From positions 1,488,001 to 1,552,000 of the forward strand of contig JAEPQZ010000004.1 in the NCBI GenBank assembly GCA_016758905.1: DNA of 64,000 nt, written 5' to 3'. Made by a program: the position numbers and the translations under genes. The notes beneath the pieces were generated by a model. That model had not been told where the DNA came from, ran no database searches, and was given only the letters and a program-made list of their open reading frames with translations. The stretch's first letter is position 1. Every line of letters begins with the position of its first letter. This document shows positions 1 through 13,315 of this stretch, piece by piece. Origin of the DNA: Umbelopsis isabellina (taxonomy: Eukaryota; Mucoromycota; Umbelopsidomycetes; Umbelopsidales; Umbelopsidaceae).

Positions 1-1789
1 AGTAGTATTTCCGAGTCCTGCACAGCAATGTTGATCTTGCGCTGTCGCTCCTCTTTTGCTTTGGCTAAAGTTAAGAGGCCAGTGGTTTCCAGCATTGATA
101 CAAGGTCATTCAGTTCTGTCCGTGATACCGGTGTGATGATGTCTGACACACCACAAAAAGTTGTATATTGCTCCTGAAATCGTCCAAGTGTCATCTGATC
201 TTTGTGCTTGGACGGTGTAGCTCGCATTATCACCATAACGCCTAACGCAACTTTTTGTTGAAAGTTACATTGTCTGATTTTTTGTACTGAAGGGCTGCCG
301 AAAACAACATTCATGACTTTGACGACATGAGCAATGGTGACTTTGGGAGTGGTTGTAACAGCGGGAGATTGGTTATTGGTTTTGCGCTCTCCAAGGACAG
401 CAGGTTTACCAGTAACGGTAGCCTTCTTTTTGGCTTCTGCTTCGGTCATTTCTATTGCTTGTCGACATACATCTAGTGCTTTTCGCAAATCACCGGTAGC
501 AGCCGCTACTTTACGAGCACATAGTTCAATAGCTTGTGGCTGAATAATTGCAGGAGCGTCTTTCTCCTGGTTAAGTGATGATAGGCGATCTTTGATAATT
601 GCTGAGATTTCTTCCACTTTGTAAGGGTTGAAATTGACCAATTGAGGCTCGCCTAAGTTAGAGGCAAGTAGTTAGTATAATGTAGAAAATAGCAACCATA
701 ATAGATGATTAAAGCTTACAGTTCTTGGCTCTTAATCTAGGTAATAAGCGATCGGTCATATCTAATGCGTTTGCAATACCTATAAGAACAAGGCGAGACG
801 TAGGTATAGATGCCCATTCAAAGATTTTATAGAGGACGTCTTGGTCTTTGGTGAGCAGATGGTCAATCTCATCCAACACAACAACACTAGGTTTAAGGTA
901 ATGATGGTTAGCGATGGTCATACAATAGATTGGCTATTTAGTAAAAATACTTGCTTCATTGCCTTTGTTTTTCCATTCAGCAATTTCTCTGCTTGCTTGA
1001 CTACATCGGTTTCAACAAGCGCTCGAGGCCCCTTCAGTTCAGCTACCAGCTTTGCATAGATGGCTTTAGGTTCTTTAACGCTCATACAGTTTATGGAACA
1101 AACTTTGATGGTATGAGTGCTAACATCTTTAGCCTTTGGCTCCATATCAGCGATGATTTCGCGGAGCATAGCACTTTTGCCAGTGCCAGGGGAGCCCGAA
1201 ATATAGAGGCAGCCAGACTTATTGCCGATGGCATGCTCTTCCCAGAACTTGGCAATGGTATCCCGTTCCTGAGTACGGCCAACAAGGCGGGTGGGCACAG
1301 CAGTTCTTCGGAATAGAGCTTTCGCTTCTTGTAGTAAGTTGTCTGTCGTTTTATCTTCAACGTCAATAAGTTTTTTGTCCTTCTTAGTAAAGTCTAATGT
1401 CTTTACAGCAGAGTTTGGAGAAGTTACTGCAGAGTTTTAAATGCTTTAGAAGAATGCAAACGCTTGCAATATATGTAAAGAAGAAGGGGCTTACCAGCTG
1501 CGGCTTCCAGTGACTTTGCTAAGCTTCTGACAGGTGTTAAGTTACCTTGCTTGAGATTCTTGGTTCTGTTGGCCTCTGGTGTCTTTAGGATTGGAGCATT
1601 TTCGTCGTTGCCATCGGTGGGTAATGGCTGATTTTCGTCTGTTGCACAGGGGCTAGGAGAATGGCGCTTGGTTTTTGGTGCTATTATATGACATTAGGAT
1701 ACCGTTATTGCAACTAGCAAACGCAAGTGCTACATTTGTTTACCTGCAGTAGAGACATTATCCGTTCTGTTGCGTTTAGACAAAAGCAT
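1..1789 (-). CDS. CDC6: Cdc6/Cdc18 replication licensing AAA+ ATPase (3' end outside window)
   Basis: Loads the MCM2-7 helicase onto ORC-bound origins in G1. The first exon (1744-1789) is joined through introns at about 1680-1743, 1440-1494, 890-945 and 660-715. After a basic, proline-rich N-terminal region the AAA+ core shows Walker A (GSPGTGKS) and Walker B (VVVLDEID), then sensor residues in a segment reading [21 protein letters not shown]. The last visible part is a winged-helix region. The N-terminal region has SP/TP dipeptides (for example KRHSPSP and NLTPVRS), which fits the CDK control known for the family; that control is inferred here. The ATG at 1789 is the first in frame and follows no obvious upstream exon. 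The C-terminus lies left of the window. ORC1 is the main alternative, but no BAH domain precedes the ATPase. Confidence 0.88.
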
Positions 1790-2616
1790 TCTGCTGGTAT
1801 ACTGATTAACTGATGCAATGGCAAAAAAAGCGCGAACTTGTTATCAAATTTTACATTTTACGCGTCTCAATATTTTTTTGGGTCACTTACTCTGGCCAAT
1901 GACGGCAACGCAAATTATAAAGTGTGCTTGAGCTCCTCCTGGACAGCCGAATCGAAAAACTCTTTTGGTTTCCCAATATTGTTGAGAACTCTTCTTATGA
2001 ATAACATGAAAAGTATAATGAAAATTACCCCTGCACTCTGTCGCTAATAAAAAGTCAAATAATGGTTCACGGCTTCTTTTACTTCGTAAAAGTTTTCAGA
2101 ATAGCTCATCCCTGTTGTATAATAATTCATGCACGAGCCTTGTTATCCATATAGTTGCATGTATTTCAATTGTAGTTACTGCTTTTAAATTGGCAGTAAT
2201 ACTGATGCCCTCAATATGGAAGGGGTGCTTAATGAAAGTATCTGACAGCATTATTGCAATATAAGCCTACATATAGCTTCAATGATGTGATATTGATATA
2301 AGATGAAGTTAATGGGTGGAGCTGCATATCTCCAGATACGAAGCTCGGTATAAACTACAGGAGAAGGAAAGAAAAGAAAACAAACATAGATATGTTAAAA
2401 GATGTGGAAAAAGGAAAAAATAGAAGAAACTGTGCGAAAGAGCAGGAAAAAAAAAACCATGAAGAGCATGCATCAGATACATCCGACCATAACATTCGCA
2501 ACGAGAGAAAATATTGAACAAAAGTAAACCGAGAAAGTACAGTGAGAGGTATATACGAGTGCCTTGTTGAAATTTTGGTTTTGCTATTTGCTGTCGTTGG
2601 CCATCCTGCACTAACC
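1790..2616. other. Intergenic, no gene seen
   Basis: CDC6 promoter on one side and the 3' flank of the polyglutamine protein gene on the other. The stretch is AT-rich with purine tracts around 2360-2470. Short open frames here lack family resemblance and look like chance. Confidence 0.5.
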
Positions 2617-4388
2617 TTAACCATTATTAGCGTTCGGAGCATTGGCTCGTCGATGGTAGTGTGTAGTATATTTGTTGGCATTTTTAGGTGCAGGATCAAG
2701 CTCAAAAACACTACAGGCAGTCAACATTTCATCAGCCGGTTGTAAAGCGTCAGTAGCCATATTGAGGAACTGCTTGCTATGAAACATCTTTTGTTGTTCG
2801 ATAAGGTCAGCAAATTGCAACGCTTTAACTTTGAGCTTCTCAAATTTATCCTCCAGACGCTGGTGTGCCAACATTAGTTGCTGTGAAGAGTGTTGACCTC
2901 GGGCTTCCGCAGAGTTGGAGTTTGGGGAAATGAAGGGTGGATGGGGATCTTTGTGAGTCAAAGTGACATATCCAGCAATTTTGGATAAATCGATTATGAT
3001 AGTAAGTGCTCCTGCACATTCATAACGGTTTGAAGCTTTGGGATGTTCAGGCTTTCGATGCTTTGCAGTGTCAGATCTTTGCGAGCAGTAATATCGCAGC
3101 GTTGTGACCATGAGAGGATTCTTTGTTGATGCACGTTTATCTTTTAGACTAAATCGATGAAAAGAGAATAAAACAAAAGATGATCAGCATTGTTGTTCTA
3201 ATGAAAAACTCTTTCTGATAACAGTTCCTACCTGAAATTGTACCCGGTTCCTTGAAGTACACGATCGCAAACCGCTCTTCCAAGTTGTGTGAATCCAGCT
3301 TCGTTCCCTGCTTCAGCTATTATAGGCGCCATATCTATAGCGAACTGCTTACGCTCGAAGTTTTGGCTTTGACGCAGGGTCTCAACAAAAACTTCCGGAG
3401 AAAGCACTTCCAATGATGAATTATGAGTATTCGATGGCATATTGAGAAGTGTTCCCCCCTGTGGTCCATTAGCTCTTGCATTTGGTCGCTTTGCCTCAGA
3501 CCTTCCAGTTGGAGCTGGGGAAGGCTTCACAGGTTCGGGCGCCTGTTGGGGTGGCTGTTGCCGCATCCAATTGGGCGGTGCTGATTGTTGCTGCTGCGCT
3601 GTCGGTTGCTGCTGTTGCTGTTGCTGCTGTTGCTGTTGTTGCTGTTGTTGCTGTTGTTGTTGTTGTTGTTGCTGCTGTCGATTTTGCTGCTGAACAATGT
3701 TTTGTGGTGGTGCTAATTGTTGTGGTGGCAACTGCCGAAGCTGTGGCGAACTTGGGATGGGTGATTGTTGCATGTGAGATTGCGACCTCAACGGAGGAGG
3801 TTGAGGTGGCAGCATCTGTGTTTGCATTGGCGACAGGGGTAACTGACTTTGATGCATATGAGGTGATAGTTGAGGTGGTAACCGTGGATGTGATCGGAGA
3901 TGTTGGTAACCGGTTTGAACATGTGTAGGATACGGCCTTGGTTGCTGTTGTTGTTGTTGCTGTGGTTGTGAAGTAGCAGAAGGTACATTTGGTTGCTGTT
4001 GATGCTGTTGTGCATTGTAATGATGCGAAGCTTGCTCATATCTATCGATTTCAGTGTTCCTGCGTCTTTGGACGTCCCGTGATCGGCACACACTACACAC
4101 ATTGTAACGCAATGCTCCAGATGCTTCAAAAAAATCAGAAGGCCGTGCTTGCTGACATCTCTCACAGTAAATATTGGGTGGCGGTCCTGGTATCATATCA
4201 GCGCCAACACCGACTGTAGTCGCGTCTTGCCTGGGCTGAGGCATGCCTTGGGTGTGCTGAGATCCATTTGGCCGTGATTGGGGATGAAGTGGTTGAAATG
4301 CGTGCGGACTGACTATCTGTGTTTGGCTTGGAAGAGTTGGACTAGGAATAGGAGGATATGTGTTGTAAGTTGGAGGACCATGAGACAT
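2617..4388 (-). CDS. Polyglutamine zinc-binding protein with C-C-H-H domain, function unknown
   Basis: Two exons (3232-4388 and 2617-3148; CAG/GTAGG donor, TTTAG acceptor) give 562 residues. Residues 1-70 are Pro/Gln-rich. Next comes a four-cysteine knuckle (CERCQQARPSDFF, then CSVCRSR) followed by a basic stretch. A long Gln/Pro region contains a run of about 24 glutamines. The C-terminal third begins LEVLSPEVFVETLRQ, crosses the intron, and holds a conserved-looking segment with RYYC, then RYECAG, then a hydrophobic strand ending LTHKDPH. The order Cys, Cys, His, His resembles WRKY-GCM1/FAR1-type zinc folds, which is inference only. A coiled-coil-like helix (LEDKFEKLKVKALQFADLIEQQ) ends the protein. 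I do not recognise a named family. A nuclear DNA-binding role is plausible but unproven. Confidence 0.72.
3606..3677 (-). repeat. CAG/CAA polyglutamine tract
   Basis: An imperfect trinucleotide run (CTG/TTG on the plus strand) encodes about 24 glutamines inside the preceding gene. Mixed CAA and CAG codons suggest a selected or older tract rather than a fresh pure-repeat expansion. Confidence 0.9.
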
Positions 4389-5437
4389 TCTGAACGTTGT
4401 CTCGCTTTCGTTGGCTCTCAGTAAATGGCCAATATTTTGGGGGGAGGAGTGCCTTGGGATTCAACAGACGCGGGGGTCCATGCTTTCGGGGGGCTAACGG
4501 TGGCTCAGTCGATGTCAGCAGCAATAATCGACGTCACCCTCGCGAGCTCCAGTGATCGCTCGGGGCATACCCTTTTGGGGTGCTTTCGAACTCCGATATA
4601 TTGGACTTGCTTGCCCAAGGAAACCACTCGAAAGTGGATTTCGATATGCGAAATCCTACGCCATACCTTCAAAAAATACATTTGTGGTTGCCGGTGTATA
4701 ATAATAGAGATGGTGGCTGAGTATTTTAACTTGAATGGAAGCGTCAGAAAATCGATCTGCGTTGGTGATATCTCATTGATTAGGTTGGTATTTTGTTGTC
4801 AGTTGAACGCGTGAAAATCAGCCTACTTATCACTTGTACCGTCTAACAATTTCCTTTTGAAGTTTTGAGCAAGCTTTCTGCAACACTACGTCTGTCTCAC
4901 GTAGAATAGAATTATATTTAGTTTCAGTTGTATATTGATGAAGCTTTTATCTTACCCGCAATTCATGACAGACCTTGTGAACGAGTGAACCGGACAACAG
5001 TTCTAATAAAGATCATTGCCGGAAACGAGCGCGGCACCGTAGGGCCGAAATCTGAGATTTTCAATTGTAACACTCTGCTATTATCGCCATTGTCTCCGGC
5101 GACGCTTTGGCATATGTGCATACAACCGCTTTCTCTTCCTCAGTTATATGACTACAAGGATCTCTCATTAATCATGACAAAAAACTGCTTTTCTGTATAG
5201 TCAGCTTTTATATACTTGAATATATCAGACTCTATCATTTGCTATTTGCACAGGCAAATATAAATCTTAAAACAGCCTCTAGTGGCTTGAGCTCCGTCGC
5301 CAGGTTTCTATGACAAAATGTCAGCTGAAAACATTAGAGCTGACTTCACCACTAAACTACCAGGAACTTCGTGGCAATTGGAGACGTCGCCATTTCAAAC
5401 CTGTTTCTGCCTCTCAAACTTCAACTTGCCACTTAAC
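4389..5437. other. Divergent promoter region, no gene seen
   Basis: About 1 kb between the start of the polyglutamine protein gene (minus) and SAR1 (plus). A 129-codon plus frame at 4425-4814 has no recognisable domain and unusual composition, so I do not call it. CT-rich sequence just before the SAR1 ATG (5400-5437) is typical of a fungal 5' leader. Confidence 0.5.
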
Positions 5438-6420
<983 letters not shown>

Positions 6421-7140
6421 AAGGTAGTATTGAATACTATTCATACTCTTTCCTTTATAAAATAGTTTTACAAAACTCTTTCATTGTTATCAGGATGACT
6501 ACTATAGCCTAGTTACGCATTTTACTTTGCCGTTGTCACCGCTACCGTATCAACATTACATTTTATTTTCTTTCTATGTACGATGAGTACCAAGAATATT
6601 CATATTAAAAAGTACAAATTCTTTCTTATATTGTATGTTGTGGGATGGCGAACTTAAACTGTATATAGTGGATTGTGTGAGATGGCAACCCTATATTCTT
6701 TAGAGTGGTGTCTGCTTCTAAGAACTCTGTGATCGGGTTCTTCCAAAGAGTATGGCTTGTGAAAGCTATACAAAGTTTGTTCCTATGTCAGAAAATACTG
6801 TAGCACAATACTACTGTGCTATGCCTTAAAATAATATCGTTAGAGCCACAAAGAATACAAAAGTTAATGGCACTCATTATATCGTATACTACCCACTGAT
6901 TCAGAGCATCCAGTGGAGCAAATAACATAAGTAGCCGAAGTTTCTTGATCCTTTCCGCAATCTCGTTTTAAAGATCAAGTGGTCGTCAGCTCCGATATAC
7001 TCATGACGGGCTGCAGCGTATCCGCAAAGTCTGTGAGAAAAAAGTATAGATAGGATTTCCGGGAGATATGATAAGAAAATGACAGAAGCAGATATTTATG
7101 CTTAACCGCTCTAATCATTTTTGCCACAGACATCTGAACT
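6421..7140. other. SAR1 3' flank and amine oxidase promoter, no gene seen
   Basis: AT-rich, with no open frame of note in the sense direction. Frames antisense to the amine oxidase extend into its 3' part but have no family resemblance. Confidence 0.5.
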
Positions 7141-9455
7141 ATGACTTTACCAATTTGCCATCCTTTAGACCCTCTGAGTGTCGACGAAATCAAAAAGGCT
7201 GCCACTTTAGTTCGGGAGCTCCGGCAGGGAGACACATTCATTTTTAATTCTATCTCACTCAAGGAGCCTATCAAGAAGGCTGTTCTGGAGTATGACGCAT
7301 CACCAAATGAAAAATACACTGTCCTGGAGCGAGAAGCACTTATTATCACAATTGACCGTCCTTCGGGAAAAGTGCATGAAATCATTGTATCGTTATCGGA
7401 CGATAAAATAAAAAGCAACATGTACATTCCCAATGTTCAACCTACACTCCACCCGCAAGAGATGCTGGAAGCAGAACAAGCGATGTTGAAGGATGAAAGC
7501 ATTATTGAAGAATGTCGTAAATGCGGTATCACTGATATGAGTACAGTCTTTGCTGATCCCTGGGCGGTAGGATTTGTAGAAGAAGAGGAATTAAAGCCTC
7601 GTCGCCTAATGCAAGCATTAGTTTATATGAGGACATGTGAAGATGATAATCAGTATGCCCATCCATTGGATTTTCTGCCATTGATCGGTGAGTGTGGTCT
7701 ATCTTACCAAAAGGATATCGCTTTTCATGACATTGGCATTAAACATTAGCATATAGACGTCAACACCTTGCAAGTAGTCAAAATCAACCATTGCAAACCT
7801 CGCAGTAAGCTTTTCGATCGAGCAACCATCCCTTTACGCAACCATAACTTCCTTCCAAAATTTATGGAGAAGGAGAGCTTTCGCACAGATATAAAGCCCA
7901 TTCAAGTTCTGCAGCCGGAAGGGGTCTCGTATACCACCAATGGTAACCAGATTCAATGGCAGAAATGGGATTTCCGTATATCTTTCAACTACCGCGAAGG
8001 TCTAACCATCCATAATGTGTCGTATATGGATGGTGATGAGAAGCGTTCATTACTATATCGAATGTCGTTGTCGGAGATGGTCGTCCCTTACGCTGATCCG
8101 GCTATGCCTCACGCTCGAAAACAGGCTTTTGACGTTGGTGAATACGGGTTAGGCTATTGCGCCAACTCATTGAGTCTCGGATGCGATTGCTTAGGTACTA
8201 TTACCTATTTCGATGCAATTATTAGCGACATAAATGGTGATCCCATGGTGATTCCTGATTGTATCTGTCTTCACGAAGAAGATGCCGGTGTCCTGGCTAA
8301 ACACACTGATTACAGAAACGGGAAAGCACACACCATCCGTTCTCGTCGTCTGGTCGTGTCCCAAATGGTGACAGGTGAGTTCAAGCGTTTCAACATCTTA
8401 TGATCTTAGCTAGCAGCCACTTTTGACACATATGCTAACATGCCATATCCTGACAATATGCAGTTGCCAATTACTCTTACCTCTTGTATTTTTACTTTTA
8501 TCAAGATGGAACCCTGCAGTACGAGATTAAAGCAACTGGCGAGCTGAACACGCATGCTTTGGCTGAAGACGAAAGTCCAAAGCCATATGGCACGATAGTG
8601 GCTCCGCAAGTAGTCGGTCAACATCATCAACATTTGTTCACTATGCGTATCGTACCTATGGTGGATGGTCTACAGAACTCTGTTGAACAGGTTGATGTCC
8701 AGGCTGTTGATATTCCTGTAGGACATCCTGATAATCAATATGGAAATGCCTTCGCAGCAGTGAGCAAGATTTTCAATGATGCTTCGGAAGGGCAAGCAAT
8801 GGCGAATTTGTCAACAAACCGTTCATGGAAAATCATTAATGAGAATAGCTTGCATCCCTACACAAAAGAACCAGTTGGCTACAAGCTCGTTTCTTTAAAT
8901 ACACCACCTCTCTTAGCGAAGCCGGGCTCTATCGTATATCGTCGTGCTAATTTTGCTTCGAAAACTTTATGGGTACGTAAAAGGTACGACTGAGGGGCAA
9001 TCTGAGATTGCACTGAAACTAATCTAGATTGACTTTATCAAGGTTGTGCCATATGATGATGACTTCCATAAACATTTTCCTGGTGGTTTTTACTGTAACC
9101 AGAGTGATGGGTCTGATGCTTTGAATATCTGGGCCCAGTCAAAAGATAGTGTTCGAGACACTCAAGTTACACTATTTTTTACATTTGGAGTAACACACCT
9201 GCCAACCGTTGAGAATTTTCCCATCATGACTGTGGAAAATTGTGGTTTCATGTAGGTATATACTATGCTTTGCAAAAGATCTCGATAAGACCATAATTAT
9301 TTTGGGGTGTTTTCCCACTCATTTGTAGGCTTCGACCGGCGAATTTTTATCGGGCTCCCTTGGTGACCGATATCCCACCAACTAACCTCAAAATCAACGG
9401 TAGTACCAGGTATACCAATGGAAGTTCAACCAAGGAATGTTGCAACAAGGACTGA
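7141..9455 (+). CDS. Copper amine oxidase (TPQ-dependent)
   Basis: Oxidatively deaminates primary amines to aldehydes, releasing ammonia and hydrogen peroxide; it lets fungi use amines as a nitrogen source, often in peroxisomes. Five exons (7141-7687, 7757-8374, 8464-8972, 9043-9251, 9329-9455) give 669 residues, near the family norm. The catalytic base region reads YFDA. The topaquinone precursor tyrosine lies in VANYSYLLYF directly after the second intron. Copper-ligand histidines are seen in GQHHQHLF and FGVTHLP. The position after the precursor tyrosine is Ser, where the family usually has Asp or Glu. No SKL-type peroxisomal signal is seen at the C-terminus (ends CCNKD). The third intron's acceptor was set at 9042 because that gives LWVVPYDDD and leaves space after a CTAAT branch site. 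Confidence 0.93.
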
Positions 9456-10811
9456 AGCATGCTGCAAAATATAATCCATCACAAATTTTTTTATATTTTT
9501 TTTTTTGCGTAACATGCACTGGGGCAACTGGTTATGTTGTGGCTTTCTTTAAATATGGTTACTTCCGCCAATTTTGATGCTAGGCGTGAGGCGTACTATG
9601 TACCACCGGCAAATAAGAGGAAATTTTGTACCGCTTATCATTAAATATGTGAAAAAAAAGTTAGTTCAGACTTAACTGCGGACTGACTTGGACAAAAGTG
9701 TGCTGTTTCGCTAGGCGAATGTTTACACGAGTCTATAAGAGGACTTGGGAAGTGCTCGTTGGGGGAAAGCCGGATCGAAAATGGTAATTCGAAGCGTCAA
9801 TGTGTCAGTTTATAAGATTGGTCGGCGAGAAAGCACAAGCCATTGGCCATCATTATAGTTCCTACTGATATAATCCATAATTGCAAATATAAGATTTTCA
9901 TACTAGCATCAATGATAATAAGGGCAATGAGCACTCTGCTTTGACAAATGCCACTAATTAGGTCTTTTCTCTCTCTCCAAAAGATAGGATACGTAGGCAT
10001 GCAATCAAAAATAGTAGTCTAAACCTTGTCATTTATGGGCAAGTGGAGCATAAATTTGGCACATGCTTGGTTTGACCTGAATTAAGATAATCTGAAACAT
10101 ATTTTGTTCAAAAGATAAACGACAGTTTACAGCTTTCTTTTATCATCTTTCACATCTAAAAATCGAGCTTACAATGACATGCATCGCGTAGCTGATGAAA
10201 CAAACTCTGTGGACCTTGTCGATTCGTCATCTGAAAAATGCTTGTCGGAAATTGTGATCTCCCGATGTATTCCAACAGATGTGATGTAGACAACCAAAGA
10301 TGGAAAGTGATAGAATGGTATGCAGAAGAAATCGTATCACGGCTGCACCAATCCTTGTTTATACATGTTCAAATTGGCTACTATACATAGCTGCGATTTG
10401 TGTTAGCTACCTAGACAGTAATGGTTCCTGTCAAAATGATAAACTGTTTTCCATCATATCAAAGTATTGTATAAAAAATTGATTAATTTGAGAATGCAAA
10501 GGATATAGAAAATGAGATAGCAATGAGGGTGAGTCAGTTCGGTCATTTGTCAAAAAGATGGATTGACAGGCCTAAACCCACCAGATGAGATCTCCCTCAG
10601 CCCATTAGGGTAATTTATAATACCGAATATACAGATACCGTCCAATCGTTGCCAATCGTCTCGGAGTCATTACTTTGGCCCAAATTGTCAGAGAATCCCA
10701 TCTAATATGGTTTTTCCTTTTCCCCTCTTCTAACTCACATCTCTTTCATTAATATATTTCTTTTTTAAATTTGCTTTCACTTGATTTTTTTACCCTTACC
10801 AAGGGTTCAAA
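9456..10811. other. Intergenic, 1.4 kb, no gene seen
   Basis: No convincing coding frame. 10690-10800 is a strong pyrimidine-rich stretch directly before the PHD-finger gene, typical of a fungal core promoter or leader. Confidence 0.5.
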
Positions 10812-13315
10812 ATGGCAAACCAACCACATAGCCCCCTCTCAATAGCAGCCTTGACGGACCAGCACTCTTCATATGCTCCCCCTAGACCTCCGTCAGACAC
10901 CACACGATCGCCACCGACTACTTACTCAACGCAACCCTCATTTCGAAATTCACCGTTAATCGGCAGTCCAAATGATCGCATATCAGTCTCTACAGCTCCA
11001 AACGCTCGATCAGGCGAAGGTATGGATTTCTATAAAAGTCAGCTCTCGGCTCTAAACGGTGGGTCACCAAAGGTGGTCATCCGAGAAGAATGAGCAGACA
11101 ATTTATTTTTTGGCGTCTAAACGATATTCAATGTATTTACAATGGTTTATTACACCCATTAGACGCATTCTCCGAGCCTCCAGATGAAAATATGGCCGGT
11201 AATGAGGTAAAATTCATTGTTAACGATCCGATAATCTAAGATTGAACATGTCACTCACAAACACTGATTTTTCCTATCATTCTATTATGATTATAGGAAA
11301 ATTCAAATACTTATAGAGAAATTGACGAACCATCCCCGGGCTCACCGTCCTCAGGTGAGTTTAACGTTTCAATGAAGTCTGGTTGCAGATTATCGCAGAT
11401 TACTCCTCCGTCAGGATGTGACTTGCGTGTAAAATGAGCTCAGACTCACTCAAGGCAAAAATCGCCTTTTGCAGTAAGGAAGCTCCAATCGCCGCCCACA
11501 AATAGCGCCGACGATGAAAGTGACCAAGAATACGATAAAATTGAGCAAAGAACAAAATATGGAAGAACAATCAACAAACCAGAACATTATGTTTCAATTC
11601 AACCTATTTCTTCAGGTATGAAGATTTATTTCAAAGCAACTTGTCAATATAATCTTGACGCAGGCTCTTGTCATGTTGTATTTTTTAACACAGTCTAATA
11701 ATTGACTAATTAGGGAGAAAATCGCAAAAAAGAAGAACCTCGACCACAAGCGGTTTTGCCGGTAACACACAGCGTATATTCTGCACTTTATGCCATAGAG
11801 GGAACTCTCCACAACACAATCGAATTGTTCTCTGCGACCGCTGCGATCGCCCCTTTCACCAACAATGCCACATGCCACCCATCGAAAGTATAACGCTTGA
11901 AATTGAAGGCACAACCTGGTTTTGCAACCAGTGCGAGACTGAAAGAGAACATCGCCTTAATGTCAAATACGAGATTGACGGCCGCGACATAGAAAAAGAA
12001 GCAAAAATGGCATATCTCTTGTCTTTGCCAAAATCATTTTTGATGGACATGATCTTTACTTATGAACGCAATCACCCTGGACTAAGGCTCTATCCGGCCA
12101 TGCTCAAGTCAGAGCGTTCACGTCGTGATTCACTTTCGATATCTCCTCCGGCTAGGGCCGAAATGATGGATACAAACGATGATGAAGCTGGCTATAATCT
12201 TGATGATGTACCTAGCTATGAAGATATGATAGAAAAAGCTCTTATCGCAATTGGAGATCCTCGCGGGTCCTCTCCAAGATCAATATGGGAATGGATGGGA
12301 AGGTAAGATGATTTACAGTTTAGATCCGCTATTCATTATGACAAATACTTGAACCAATCAACATTTGCTGACTTTTTTTTCCCCTGAATTTTTTGAACAT
12401 TGCAGAAATTATCCGTTAGCAGAAGCGTTTCCTCGAAGTGCTTCACAGTCATTGCAAAAAGCTGTCAAAAAAGGCCGGTTCTTTAAAGAAGGCAGCTGTT
12501 ACAAGATCAATCCAAACTATATTCCAGAGCCCAAAGTAAGTTTCCAATTTAGGACTTGCGAGATCACATTGATGTCCAGTCGGCCAATGAATATATTGAA
12601 TCTCATCGTTTTCACTAAATAGTCTCGACGTGGAGCAAGAAAGCCGTCCTTCATTGGTAAAGACGGAACTATGATAAGACCATCTAAACGCACCAAAATA
12701 CAGCTCAATGATGCGCCTGCTGTGGAAACTCGGTATAATAACTCATACTTTCCGTCTTCTCGGTCAGCATCAACTTCGCAGTACAATTCTGCGAATCAAG
12801 CTCGCCGGTTAGCATCTCCGCTTGAAGCGGATGAAAAATATCGCTCACCGATAGAATCAGATAATGGCAGTCCATGGCGACAACCTGAAAAATACAATCG
12901 AATAGACCGGACCACCCGCGATATTGAAGAATTGAATATTAGAGAACAGTCTCAGTCAGAGCGATCAAGGGACTGGAGCCCTTGGCAAAAACATGACGAC
13001 TCTGAAAGATATCACCGAGAACCGGAGAGCAAACGAGACTGGTATAGCAATAGAGATACTCACGGATACGAGAGTGGACACAATGAACCCAGAAAACCAT
13101 GGAACTCGTGGCAGAGCGAAAGTCAATCTAAACCAACTGAATGGCTCTCTCAACGTCGAGAAATACCCTCAAATCCTACATCACCAAGGCATTCATCTTC
13201 TTTACCCCCTCTCGCACATGTTTATCCGCAAGAGTCACAAGAAGGCGATCAGGAAAGAAGACAATCGCAATACTCTCCTTCGCGTTGGGAATATCGGGCG
13301 CAAGCTCGCACTTAA
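10812..13315 (+). CDS. PHD-finger protein with winged-helix-like segment
   Basis: Likely a chromatin reader. Seven exons (10812-11058, 11163-11206, 11297-11354, 11475-11615, 11714-12302, 12406-12535, 12623-13315) give 633 residues. The N-terminus is Ser/Pro-rich and disordered. The PHD finger starts IFCTLCHRGNSPQHNRI and continues CDRCDRPFHQQCH to WFCNQC, the Cys4-His-Cys3 pattern. A following stretch, FTYERNHPGLRLYPAML, is of a type often found after PHD fingers in fungal proteins. A segment from SPRSIWEWMGR to FFKEGSCYKI resembles a small winged-helix domain. The C-terminal 200 residues are rich in Arg, Ser, Trp and Glu and look disordered. Exact orthology is unclear; a histone deacetylase or related chromatin complex subunit is plausible but inferred. 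Confidence 0.85.

Noticed and set aside
2309-2711. Minus-strand frames rich in Phe, Leu and Ser
   Set aside because: They overlap the 3' end of the polyglutamine gene in other frames and arise from purine tracts.
3442-3928. Plus-strand frames with poly-Cys and poly-Val/Ala
   Set aside because: They are reverse-strand readings of the polyglutamine tract.
4425-4814. 129-codon plus-strand frame upstream of SAR1
   Set aside because: No domain, odd composition; likely chance in a divergent promoter.
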